From NCBI RefSeq assembly GCF_014656295.1, contig NZ_BNCD01000024.1, positions 48,894-112,893 on the forward strand: DNA of 64,000 bases, read 5' to 3'. The DNA is from Streptomyces sulfonofaciens (GTDB taxonomy: Bacteria; Actinomycetota; Actinomycetes; Streptomycetales; Streptomycetaceae). Of this stretch, positions 8,646 to 17,604 are shown piece by piece. The notes under the pieces are model-generated. The model saw only the letters and a list, made by a program, of their open reading frames with translations. It ran no database searches and was not told the DNA's origin. The number at the start of each line of letters is the position of its first letter. The stretch's first letter is position 1. Position numbers and translations under genes: made by a program.

Positions 8646-9784
8646 CGCGGACCTACGGCGGATCCGCCGTTCACGAGGGCGCGGAGCCGGCCCGTGCGGC
8701 CGCCGCCGGGTCCGCCACCGCCCTGCCCGTACGGCAGCTCGTGGCGGCAGGCTCGGCCGAACCGGTCGTCGAGGAGGTGCGGCGCGAGCCGCCGGGACGC
8801 GGTGAGGTGCGGCTGCGCGCGGCCTGGAGCCTGGTCAGTCCGGGAACCGAACTGCACTACCTGGATCGCAGCGCCCGGACCGGCGAACGCTTCCCGCTCG
8901 GCTACTGTTCGGCGGGCGTGGTGGACGCGGTGGGCCCGGGCGCCCCCGGGTTCGCGCCGGGCGACCGGGTGATCGCCATGGGCTGGGCCGAGGCCGTGCA
9001 CAGCGACGCGGTCACCGTGCCCCACCGACTGTGCCGCCGGGTGCCGGACGGCCTGGACCTCGCCGACGCGGTGGTGGCCAACCTCGCGGCGACGGCCGTG
9101 CACGCGGTGGACCGGGCGACGCTCGACGCCGCCGACGAGGTGGCCGTCGTGGGGGCCGGCATGGTCGGGCAACTGGTGGCGCAGACCGCGGCCGCCGGCG
9201 GGGCCCGGGTGACGCTGCTGGACGCACGGCGGGAACGGCTGCGAACCGCGGCCGCCCTCGGACTGGCGGCCGCCGACGCCGTGGACTTCCTGGCTCAGGA
9301 CGGCCGGGGCGCCTTGGGCGCCGGGCCTTCAGCGGCAGGCACACGGGGCGGCAGATGCGTGTTCCTGTGCGTCACCGGAGAAGCGGGCGACACCCTCGCG
9401 GCGGCGGCCCGCTGGGCAGGCCGGGCCCCCGGCCGGCCCAGGCTGGTCGGCGTCGGCCGCTTCACCGCGCACGTCGACTTCAGCGTGGAGCTGGGCAACC
9501 TCGACATCCGCTTCGCCGCCCGCTGCGGTGCCGGCTACCGGGACCCGTCGTACGCCCGCGGGCTCAGCGAGGTCGCGGTGCCGGACGGCGAGGCGACCGT
9601 CACCGAGAACCTCCAGCGCGCCCTGGACCTGATCGGCGCGGGCGCCGTCCGCCCCTCCGCGATGGGGCTGCCGCGCCTCCCGCTGTCACGGGCCGCACAG
9701 GCGTACGGCGAGCTGCGGGAGCGCCCCGCGCACCCCGCCGTCCTCTTCGGCTACGGCGCCCACGAGGAGAGCGGAGCAGAGTGA
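8642..9784 (+). CDS. Zinc-type alcohol dehydrogenase, BchC-like (MDR superfamily)
   Basis: 380 residues from ATG 8642 in an ATGA overlap. It is a medium-chain dehydrogenase/reductase: SLVSPGTELHYL in the N-terminal domain, GYCSAGVVDAVG, GDRVIAMGWAEAV, and a Rossmann glycine motif VVGAGMVGQLVAQ for NAD(P). The SPGTE-type branch resembles BchC (hydroxyethyl bacteriochlorophyllide dehydrogenase), and the classical catalytic-zinc GHE signature is absent. It likely oxidises a secondary alcohol or reduces a ketone in the precursor pathway, beside the FrhB-like protein. Its stop overlaps the GTG of the next gene. Confidence 0.8.
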   Translation: MTRTYGGSAVHEGAEPARAAAAGSATALPVRQLVAAGSAEPVVEEVRREPPGRGEVRLRAAWSLVSPGTELHYLDRSARTGERFPLGYCSAGVVDAVGPGAPGFAPGDRVIAMGWAEAVHSDAVTVPHRLCRRVPDGLDLADAVVANLAATAVHAVDRATLDAADEVAVVGAGMVGQLVAQTAAAGGARVTLLDARRERLRTAAALGLAAADAVDFLAQDGRGALGAGPSAAGTRGGRCVFLCVTGEAGDTLAAAARWAGRAPGRPRLVGVGRFTAHVDFSVELGNLDIRFAARCGAGYRDPSYARGLSEVAVPDGEATVTENLQRALDLIGAGAVRPSAMGLPRLPLSRAAQAYGELRERPAHPAVLFGYGAHEESGAE

Positions 9785-11760
9785 CACCGCAGAGCACCCA
9801 CAGCGCGCGGCGGGCGGCGCACCCGGCCGCCACCGCGGTTCCGGCGGCGCCCACGGGGCACCGCCCGTTCCCCACCGCGGACCGCGCCATGACACTGGCG
9901 CACCGCTTCCTGGCCCAGGCCGCCGAGCACCCCGAGCGTCAGGCCGTGGTCACCCCGGAGGTCCGCTGGACCTACCGCGAGACCGCGCTGCGCTCGGCCC
10001 GGGTCGCCGCCGCGCTGGACGCGGCCGGGCTGTGCCCCGGCGACCGGGTCGGCCTGCTCTTCTCGCACGGCGCGCAGATGATCGCCGCGCTCCTCGGGGT
10101 GCTGCGGGCCGGCATGTCCTACGTACCGCTCGACGCCGCGTACCCCCAGGCCCGGCTCGGCTTCATGGCCGAGGACGCGCGCCTGCGGGCGCTGGTCACC
10201 GCCGGGAGCACCGTGGGGACGGCCCGTCGACTGGCCGGCGGGCGACCCGTGCTGAGGTACGAGGACCTGGTCGCCGCAGAAACGGCAGGATACGCAGAGG
10301 GCCCCCGGGCGGAGCCCGGCGGCGAGGCGTACGTCCTCTACACCTCCGGATCCACCGGCCGCCCCAAGCCGGTGGCGCAGACCCACCGCAACGTGCTGCA
10401 CCACACCCGGGCCTGGACCGACGGGCTGGGCATCGGGCATCTGGACCGGGTCACCCTGCAGTCCGCCTACAGTTGGGACTCGGCCGTCCAGGACACCTTC
10501 TCGGCCCTGCTCAACGGCGCCGCGCTGTACCCCGTCGACCTCAAGTCGCTGGGCGTGGCGGGTCTGCTGGAGTGGCTGGCCGCCGAGCGGATCACCGTGT
10601 ACCACTCCACGCTCCCCGTGTTCAGGGCCCTCACCGGGGCCATGGAGTCGAGGGGCACCGCGCTGCCCGCGATGCGCATGCTCGCACTCGGCGGGGACAC
10701 CGTCCACCTGGCCGACCTCGACGCCGCCCGACGCCGCTTCGGTGCGCACTGCCGCATCGCCGGCGCGTACGGCTCGACCGAGTGCTCGTGCGCCCTGCTG
10801 CGCGTCGCCGACCGGGACTACCGGCCGCCGACCGGGGTCTTCCCGCTGGGCTTCGCGGTGGCCGAGACGGACGTATGGCTGCGGGACGCGGACGGGGGCC
10901 GGGTCGAGGGGCCGGGCGAGGGAGAGATCGTCGTCGAGAGCCCCTACCTCGCGCCCGGCACGACCCCCGACGGCCGGACCTACCGCACCGGCGACCTCGC
11001 CCGGCGGCTGGACGACGGCACGCTGCTGCTGATCGGACGCCGCGACTTCCAGGTGAAGATCTCCGGGATCCGGGTGGAGACCGGCGAGGTGGAGAGCGCG
11101 CTGAAGGAACTGCCCCAGGTGCGGGAGGCGGTCGTGATGCCGTTCGCCGACCGGCTGGGGGAGCGGCAACTGGCCGCCTACCTGGTCGCGGCCGACGGCG
11201 CGGCACCGGAGCCGACCGCGCTGCGGGCGGCCCTGCGGGCCGTGCTGCCCGACCACGCCGTACCCACCGCGTTCGTAGCGCTGGACACCCTTCCCCTGAC
11301 CCCCAACCACAAGATCGACCGGGCCGCCCTGCCCGACCCGCTCGCGGCGGGCGCGGCGGCATCTGCGGCGCCGCCTGCGGACGGAACGCGCGCGGAGCCC
11401 GCCGGCGCCGGCCCGCTGGAGCGCGTGGTGGCCGACGCCTGGCGCGAGGTGCTGGGCATCGGCGCCGTCGGCCCGGACGACAACTTCTTCGACCTGGGCG
11501 GCACCTCGCTGCGGGTGGCCGCCGTACACGAACGGCTCACCCGCACCGTGGCGCCCGGACTGCGGATGACCGACCTCTACCGCGCCCCGACCATCCGCCG
11601 TCTGGTGCGGCTCATCGACAGCGGCCGAGGGGACCCGTCGGCCGGCGCCACCCGGGGAGCCCGCCGGCGCACCGCCCAGCTCGCCCGGCGCGCCGCGCCC
11701 CGCACCCGCAACACACCCCCGCTCCCGGACGACCGGCCATCAGGAGGCACCCGTGACTGA
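9781..11760 (+). CDS. Non-ribosomal peptide synthetase, adenylation-carrier didomain (A-PCP)
   Basis: 659 residues from GTG 9781 (GTGA overlap). The adenylation domain (about 35-540) has LYTSGSTGRPKP, YGSTEC, YRTGDLARR and the catalytic-lysine region NHKIDRAAL. The aspartate that binds the amino group is present in YSWDSAVQ. The carrier domain has Ser576 in DLGGTSL as the phosphopantetheine site. There is no condensation or thioesterase domain, so this is a loading-type module or one served in trans by the free condensation protein. The last 45 residues are basic and Pro/Arg rich, possibly a docking tail toward the PKS encoded next (8-nt overlap). I do not assign the amino acid. Confidence 0.92.
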   Translation: MTPQSTHSARRAAHPAATAVPAAPTGHRPFPTADRAMTLAHRFLAQAAEHPERQAVVTPEVRWTYRETALRSARVAAALDAAGLCPGDRVGLLFSHGAQMIAALLGVLRAGMSYVPLDAAYPQARLGFMAEDARLRALVTAGSTVGTARRLAGGRPVLRYEDLVAAETAGYAEGPRAEPGGEAYVLYTSGSTGRPKPVAQTHRNVLHHTRAWTDGLGIGHLDRVTLQSAYSWDSAVQDTFSALLNGAALYPVDLKSLGVAGLLEWLAAERITVYHSTLPVFRALTGAMESRGTALPAMRMLALGGDTVHLADLDAARRRFGAHCRIAGAYGSTECSCALLRVADRDYRPPTGVFPLGFAVAETDVWLRDADGGRVEGPGEGEIVVESPYLAPGTTPDGRTYRTGDLARRLDDGTLLLIGRRDFQVKISGIRVETGEVESALKELPQVREAVVMPFADRLGERQLAAYLVAADGAAPEPTALRAALRAVLPDHAVPTAFVALDTLPLTPNHKIDRAALPDPLAAGAAASAAPPADGTRAEPAGAGPLERVVADAWREVLGIGAVGPDDNFFDLGGTSLRVAAVHERLTRTVAPGLRMTDLYRAPTIRRLVRLIDSGRGDPSAGATRGARRRTAQLARRAAPRTRNTPPLPDDRPSGGTRD

Positions 11761-14700
11761 CCGTCCCCACGACGAGACACCCGACGGGACGGCCCCGGAC
11801 CCCGCCGGCACCGACGGCCGGATCGCCGTCGTCGGACTGGACTGCCGGCTGCCGGGCGCCGGGAACCACACCGAGTTCTGGCAGAACCTGCTGGCGGGCA
11901 CCGAGCACCTCACCGACATCGACGAGGAGCGGCTGCGCGCTGCCGGGATCCCGCAGGAGTCGCTCGCCCACCCCCGCTACGTCCGGCGGGCCGCGGTGGT
12001 GGAGGACGCCGATCTCTTCGACGCGTCGTTCTTCTACCTCAGCGCCCGCGAGGCCGAGCGCATGGACCCCCAGCTCCGGCTCTTCCTGCAGTCCTCATGG
12101 GCCGCCCTGGAGCACAGCGGCCACGACTCCGAGCAGTACCGGGGCCGGATCGGCGTCTTCGCCGGCGCGCTGGCCAGCACGTACCTGCTGAACAACGTGC
12201 TGACGGGGGAGCGGGGCTTCAACGGATCGCTGCACCGGATGCGCCAGGACCTGTCCACCATGATGGGCAACGATCCCAACTACCTGGCCACCCGAGTCTC
12301 GTACCACCTCAACCTCACCGGCCCCAGTGTCTCGGTGCAGACGGCGTGCTCCACCTCCCTGGTCGCCGTGCACATGGCGATGCAGAGCCTGCTGGCGCAC
12401 GAGTGCGACGCCGCGCTGGCCGGCGGTGTCGCGCTGCGCTTCCCGCAGGAGGCCGGGTACCTCCACGAGACGGACGGGATCGCCTCGGCGTCCGGCCGGG
12501 TGAGGCCGTTCGACGCCGACGCGGACGGCACGGTCTTCGGCAACGGCGTGGGCGTCGTCGTGCTCAAGCGGCTCGCGGACGCGCTCGCCGAGGGCGACAC
12601 CGTCTGGGCCGTGCTGCGCGGCTCCGCGATCGGCAACGACGGTGCCGACCGGATCGGCTACACCGCGCCCGGGGTCGACGGCCAGGCCAATGTGCTGGCC
12701 GAGGCGCTGGCCGTCGCGGACGTGGACCCCGCGACCGTGAGCTACCTGGAGGCGCACGGCACGGGTACCAGGATGGGTGACCCCATCGAACTGGCCGCCG
12801 CCGCCCAGTCCTACGAGATCGCCGGCGCCCCACCGCTGACGATCGGGTCCGTCAAGGCCAACCTCGGCCATCTGAGCACCGCGGCCGGGGTGACCGCGCT
12901 GATCAAGTGCGTGCTGATGCTGCGCCACCGCACCCTCGTCCCCACGCCGCACTTCGGGCGCTGGAACCCCGAGTGCGATGTCGCCGGCACCCGCTTCCGC
13001 GTCGGTACGCGTACCGAGCCGTGGCACTCCCCGGACGGCGGCCCGCTGCGCTGCGCGATCACCTCGACCGGGATGGGCGGGACCACGGCGCACGTCCTCC
13101 TGGAGGAGGCACCGGCCCCGGCCGTCCCGGCCACGGCACCCGCGCCACCGGTGGTGCTGCTGCCGGTCTCCGCGAAGTCGCCCGCCGCGCTGGAGACGGC
13201 GCGCCGGCAGCTTGCCGACCACCTGGAGGCGACGGCGCCGGGGACGGCGGCCCCCGAGGAGCAGGCGGCCCTCGGTGACTCCGCCCTCCATGACGCCGCC
13301 TACACCCTCGCCACCGCCCGCCGCACCTTCAACTACCGCGCCGTCGTCACCGCTCCCGACCGGCAGACGGCGGTGCGCGCCCTGCGCAGCGCCGACCCGC
13401 GCTTCACCCACCAGGACAGCGGTCAGCCCGCCGACCGGCCGGTGACCCTGCTCCTTCCGGGCCAGGGCGTCCAGTACCCCGGCATGGGACAGGGCTGGTA
13501 CGAGCACCTGCCCGCCTTCCGCGCGGTGCTCGACGAATGCGCCGAACTGCTGCGCCCGCACCTGGGCCTGGACCTCAGGGACGCCCTCTACCCCCGGCTG
13601 CGCGGGTACACCGGCGAGCCGCACGACCTCAACCGCACCCGGCTGACCCAACCCGCCCTGTTCGCGGTCGAGTACGCCCTCGCCCGGCAGTGGGCGGTCT
13701 GGGGAGTGCGGCCCGCCGCGCTGATCGGGCACAGCGTCGGCGAGTACGTCGCCGCCACCCTCTCCGGCGTGTTCCGGCTGCCCGACGCGCTGCGCGTCAT
13801 CGCGGAGCGCGGCCGGCTGGTGGACGCACTGCCGGGCGGGGCTATGGCGTCGGTGATGCTCTCCCCCGACGAACTGGCCCCCTACCTCGAAGGCGGCGGC
13901 GTCGCGCTCGCCGCCGTGAACGAGCCGGCCGTGTGCACCGTCGCCGGCACCAGTCAGGACCTGCGCGAGCTCACCGGGCGGCTGAGTGCCGACGGCGTCG
14001 CGCACCGCAGGGTCGTCACCTCGCACGCCTTCCACTCTGCGATGCTGGAGCCGGCCGTCGCCCCGCTCACCGAGGTGCTGCGGGGTGTCGGACTCCGGCG
14101 CCCGCAGGTGCCCTTCCTCTCCAACGTCACCGGCACCTGGATACGCGACGAGGAGGCGACGGACCCGGCGTACTGGGGCGCCCACCTGCGCGCCACGGTG
14201 CGCTTCGCCGACGGTGTCGCCACGGTGCTCGCCGACGGCGACCACGTGTTCCTGGAGGTCGGGCCGGGCCAGACCCTCGCCACCTTCACCCGCCGGCACC
14301 CGGACCGGGAGACGGGCGTACCGGTGCTCACCTCCGCCTCCCGCGGCCGGGACGCCGGTGCCGACCTGACCGCGGTGACCGCCGCGCTCGGCCGGCTCTG
14401 GGCGGCCGGCCTCGGCGTCGACTGGCAGGGCTTCTACGCGGACCGCGGACGCGGCCGGGTGCCGCTGCCGACCTATCCCTTCGAGGGCACCCGCTACTGG
14501 GTCGAGCCCGGCAGCAGCCGGATCGGCGCGGACACCGCCGCGGGCGGCCTCGGGGGCCGGACGACCAAGCTGCACCTGGACGACTGGTTCTCCGCCCCCG
14601 TGTGGCGGCAGGCCGTCGGCACCCTCGACACGGCCCCCGAGCCGATCGCCGACCCCGTGCTGCTCTTCGCCGACACCGAGGGCACCGCCGCCCGGCTGGC

Positions 14701-16570
14701 CGGGCACGCCTTCACCGGCGAGGTGCTCACCGTGACCGCGGGCACCGCCTACCTCCGCAGCGGGGACACCTGGACACTGCGACCGGACTGCGAGGAGGAC
14801 CACGGCAGGCTCGTCGCCGACCTGCTCGCCGAGGAGCGGCTGCCCGACCGCGTCGTACACGCCTGGTCCACCGCACCGCTGCCCGGCGCCCGTGGCAAGG
14901 AGCGCTTCGAACGGGCCCAGCGGCACGGCCTCTACAGCCTGATCGCCCTCGTCAAGGCGCTCAGCGAGCACGGCGTCACACGCCCGCTGCACCTCGACAT
15001 CCTCAGCGCCGGCGCCTTCGCCGTCAGCCCCGCCGAACCGGAACCGGTGGCCGAACTGGTCCCCCTGTCCGTCGCCGCCCGGGTGATCGGGCAGGAGCAC
15101 GGCAACATCGGCGCCCGGCACTTCGACCTGCCCGCCGCCCCCGACGACCGGTCGCTGCGGGCGCTCGCCGCCGAACTGGCCGGACTGCGCCGCCCGGAGG
15201 TCGCCACCACCCTGCGCGGTGCCACCCGCTGGATCGCCGACCTGGCGCCCGTACGGGCCGACTGGACGGCCAAGGCGGCCTCCCGGCTGCGCGACGGGGG
15301 CGTCTACCTGATCACCGGCGGGCTCGGCGAGATCGGCTCCACCCTCGCGCGCTGGCTGCGCCGCGAGTGCCCCGGCGCCCGGCTGGCCCTGCTCACCCGC
15401 GACCCGCTGCCACCGCGCGGCACCTGGGACGCCTGGCAGGCCGAGCACGCGGCGGACGACGGGACCGCGCTGCGCATCGAGCGGCTGCGCACCCTGGAGG
15501 CCGACGGCGCGGAGCCGTTGCTCGTGCACGCGGACGTGGCCGACGAGGACGCGCTGCGCGCCGCCGTCGAACAGGTCACCGGGCACTTCGGCGGACTGGA
15601 CGGCGTGGTGCACGCGGCCGGGCTGCCCAGCGAGCAGTGGGACCGGGCGGTCACCGCCTCCAGCGTCGAGCAGTGCCAGTGGCACTTCGCACCCAAGGCA
15701 CACGGCCAGCTCGCCCTGGAGAAGGTCCTCGCCGACCACCCCGTGGACTTCTGCCTGCTGATGTCCTCGCTGGCCGGTGTCCTCGGCGGCCTGCGGCTGC
15801 TCGGCTACGGCGCCGCCAACCACTTCATGGACGCCGCGGCCGAACGGGCCAACCGCGGCCTTGACCGAACGGTGTGGATCAGCGCGGCCTGGGACGTCTG
15901 GCAGCACCACCAGGACGAGAAGCGGGCCATCTCCGCCATCGGCCGCAGCATGGACGACAAGGCCATCCAGCCGGAGGAGGGGCTTGAGGCCGTCCGCCGG
16001 CTCCTGACGCTGCGTGACGTCTCCCATGTCGCCGTCTCCACCTGGGACATGGCCCACCGGCTCGACCAGTGGGTGCGCGACGAGCGGATCGCCTCCCCGG
16101 CCGCCGGGACCGCCGGCCCCGGCGCCGCCACGGGCACCACCGATCACGACGGCGCGGACGGCGACCTGGCCGACCAGGTGGCACGACTGGTGCGGGAGGC
16201 GCTGGGCAGCGAGGACATGCCGCTCGACGGCGACATCTTCGAGTTCGGCGGTGACTCCCTGCTGATCGTGCGGCTGCTTTCCGACGTGCGTGACCGCTTC
16301 TCCGCCGAGGTGCCGCTCGCCGACGTGCTGGGGGATCCGACGCCGCGGGCGCTGGCCGGCTTCGTGCAGCGGCGCATCGAAGCGCGCGCCGCTGCGGAGG
16401 CACCCGGCACCGCGTCCGACCCCGCGCCCGAACAGGCGGCCCGCGCGGCGGACGGCGACGACGACATCGAGGCGCTGGCGGCCGACCTGGCCCTGCTCGA
16501 CGCCGACGAGATCGAACGGCTGCTGGCCGAGGCCCAGCAGGACGCACCCCGGCAGGAACAGGAAAGCTGA
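11753..16570 (+). CDS. Type I polyketide synthase module KS-AT-KR-ACP
   Basis: 1605 residues from GTG 11753, with AGGAGG at 11742-11747. The ketosynthase (about 20-450) has Cys199 in TACSTSL, EAHGTGT and KANLGHL. The acyltransferase has Ser661 in GHSVGEY and the HAFH motif typical of malonyl-CoA selection. The ketoreductase (about 1180-1370) has GGLGEIG and the Ser-Tyr-Asn set (LMSSLAG, GYGAANHF). The carrier has Ser1502 in FGGDSL. No dehydratase, enoylreductase, methyltransferase or thioesterase is seen. A roughly 80-residue acidic tail ending in LDADEIERLLAEAQQ looks like the linker seen after carriers in mixed NRPS-PKS lines. Expected action: one malonyl extension of an aminoacyl or acyl carrier substrate, then ketoreduction to a beta-hydroxy acyl chain. 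Confidence 0.95.
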   Translation: MTDRPHDETPDGTAPDPAGTDGRIAVVGLDCRLPGAGNHTEFWQNLLAGTEHLTDIDEERLRAAGIPQESLAHPRYVRRAAVVEDADLFDASFFYLSAREAERMDPQLRLFLQSSWAALEHSGHDSEQYRGRIGVFAGALASTYLLNNVLTGERGFNGSLHRMRQDLSTMMGNDPNYLATRVSYHLNLTGPSVSVQTACSTSLVAVHMAMQSLLAHECDAALAGGVALRFPQEAGYLHETDGIASASGRVRPFDADADGTVFGNGVGVVVLKRLADALAEGDTVWAVLRGSAIGNDGADRIGYTAPGVDGQANVLAEALAVADVDPATVSYLEAHGTGTRMGDPIELAAAAQSYEIAGAPPLTIGSVKANLGHLSTAAGVTALIKCVLMLRHRTLVPTPHFGRWNPECDVAGTRFRVGTRTEPWHSPDGGPLRCAITSTGMGGTTAHVLLEEAPAPAVPATAPAPPVVLLPVSAKSPAALETARRQLADHLEATAPGTAAPEEQAALGDSALHDAAYTLATARRTFNYRAVVTAPDRQTAVRALRSADPRFTHQDSGQPADRPVTLLLPGQGVQYPGMGQGWYEHLPAFRAVLDECAELLRPHLGLDLRDALYPRLRGYTGEPHDLNRTRLTQPALFAVEYALARQWAVWGVRPAALIGHSVGEYVAATLSGVFRLPDALRVIAERGRLVDALPGGAMASVMLSPDELAPYLEGGGVALAAVNEPAVCTVAGTSQDLRELTGRLSADGVAHRRVVTSHAFHSAMLEPAVAPLTEVLRGVGLRRPQVPFLSNVTGTWIRDEEATDPAYWGAHLRATVRFADGVATVLADGDHVFLEVGPGQTLATFTRRHPDRETGVPVLTSASRGRDAGADLTAVTAALGRLWAAGLGVDWQGFYADRGRGRVPLPTYPFEGTRYWVEPGSSRIGADTAAGGLGGRTTKLHLDDWFSAPVWRQAVGTLDTAPEPIADPVLLFADTEGTAARLAGHAFTGEVLTVTAGTAYLRSGDTWTLRPDCEEDHGRLVADLLAEERLPDRVVHAWSTAPLPGARGKERFERAQRHGLYSLIALVKALSEHGVTRPLHLDILSAGAFAVSPAEPEPVAELVPLSVAARVIGQEHGNIGARHFDLPAAPDDRSLRALAAELAGLRRPEVATTLRGATRWIADLAPVRADWTAKAASRLRDGGVYLITGGLGEIGSTLARWLRRECPGARLALLTRDPLPPRGTWDAWQAEHAADDGTALRIERLRTLEADGAEPLLVHADVADEDALRAAVEQVTGHFGGLDGVVHAAGLPSEQWDRAVTASSVEQCQWHFAPKAHGQLALEKVLADHPVDFCLLMSSLAGVLGGLRLLGYGAANHFMDAAAERANRGLDRTVWISAAWDVWQHHQDEKRAISAIGRSMDDKAIQPEEGLEAVRRLLTLRDVSHVAVSTWDMAHRLDQWVRDERIASPAAGTAGPGAATGTTDHDGADGDLADQVARLVREALGSEDMPLDGDIFEFGGDSLLIVRLLSDVRDRFSAEVPLADVLGDPTPRALAGFVQRRIEARAAAEAPGTASDPAPEQAARAADGDDDIEALAADLALLDADEIERLLAEAQQDAPRQEQES

Positions 16571-16572
16571 TC

Positions 16573-17604
16573 GTGGACTTCAGCCTGATCTTCTTCTCCG
16601 GCGACGAGAAGAACAAGTACCGCTTCGTGCTCGACGCGGCCCGCTACGCGGACCAGAACGGCTTCACCGCCATCTGGACCCCGGAGCGGCACTTCCACCG
16701 CTTCGGCGGCCTCTACCCGAACCCCTCGGTGCTCGGCGCGGGCCTGGCGATGGCCACCCGGCGGCTGCAGATCCGCGCGGGCAGCGTCGTGCTGCCGCTG
16801 CACAGCCCGATCCGGGTCGCCGAGGAGTGGTCGGTGGTCGACAACCTCTCCCGCGGACGGGCCGGCATCGCACTGGCCACCGGATTCAGCCCCCTGGACT
16901 TCGCCATCAGGCCGGACGGCTGGGAGGACCGCAGGCAGAGCACCTTCGACGCGGTCACCACCATCCGCGAACTGTGGGAGGGCGCGCCGGTCTACGTACA
17001 GGACGGCCTGGGCAACCACGTCGAGGTGGAGCTGCACCCGCAGCCCGTGCAACCCGAACTGCCCATCTGGCTCACCTGCACCAAGAGCCCCGACACCTTC
17101 GAAACGGCGGGGCGGCTCGGGTGCAACGTGCTCACCGCGCTGATCGACATGACCAACGAGGAGCTGGAGGAGAAGCTCGCCCTCTACCACCGCACCCTTG
17201 AGGAACACGGCCACGACCCCGAGAGCGTCACCGTCACGCTGATGCTGCACACGTTCATCGGCACCGACCTGGAGGAGGTCCGGGAGACCGTGTGGCCGCC
17301 CTTCAGCGACTACCTGCGGTCATTCTTCACCGTCATCGACTCCCAGAAGAAGAACCTCGCCCCGGGCGCCGGCGTACGGGACATCTCGGCCGGCGACCAG
17401 GACGAGCTGATCAGGTTCGCGTTCGACAAGTACTTCGAGAAGGGGGCGCTGCTCGGCACCCCGGACTCCTGCGCGAAGGTCGTCGACCGCTTCCAGGGCA
17501 TGGGCGTCAACGAGATCGCCTGTCTGATCGACTTCGGGGTCGACGAGGACCTCGTCGTGCAGAGCCTCAGCCATCTCAACGAACTCCGGAGGCGCTACGC
17601 ATGA
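16573..17604 (+). CDS. Luciferase-like flavin monooxygenase of natural-product type
   Basis: 343 residues from GTG 16573, two bases after the PKS stop. It is a TIM-barrel luciferase-like protein with MDFSLIFFSGDEKNKY, WTPERHFHRFGG and LPLHSPIRVAEEW. This branch is often embedded in or placed beside NRPS/PKS modules (MupA-type and 'natural product luciferase-like' domains) and uses FMNH2 and O2 to oxidise carrier-bound intermediates. The gene is coupled by ATGA to the condensation protein. Likely substrate is the ACP-bound product of the PKS module; hydroxylation versus oxidative cleavage or N-oxidation cannot be told apart. Confidence 0.88.
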   Translation: MDFSLIFFSGDEKNKYRFVLDAARYADQNGFTAIWTPERHFHRFGGLYPNPSVLGAGLAMATRRLQIRAGSVVLPLHSPIRVAEEWSVVDNLSRGRAGIALATGFSPLDFAIRPDGWEDRRQSTFDAVTTIRELWEGAPVYVQDGLGNHVEVELHPQPVQPELPIWLTCTKSPDTFETAGRLGCNVLTALIDMTNEELEEKLALYHRTLEEHGHDPESVTVTLMLHTFIGTDLEEVRETVWPPFSDYLRSFFTVIDSQKKNLAPGAGVRDISAGDQDELIRFAFDKYFEKGALLGTPDSCAKVVDRFQGMGVNEIACLIDFGVDEDLVVQSLSHLNELRRRYA

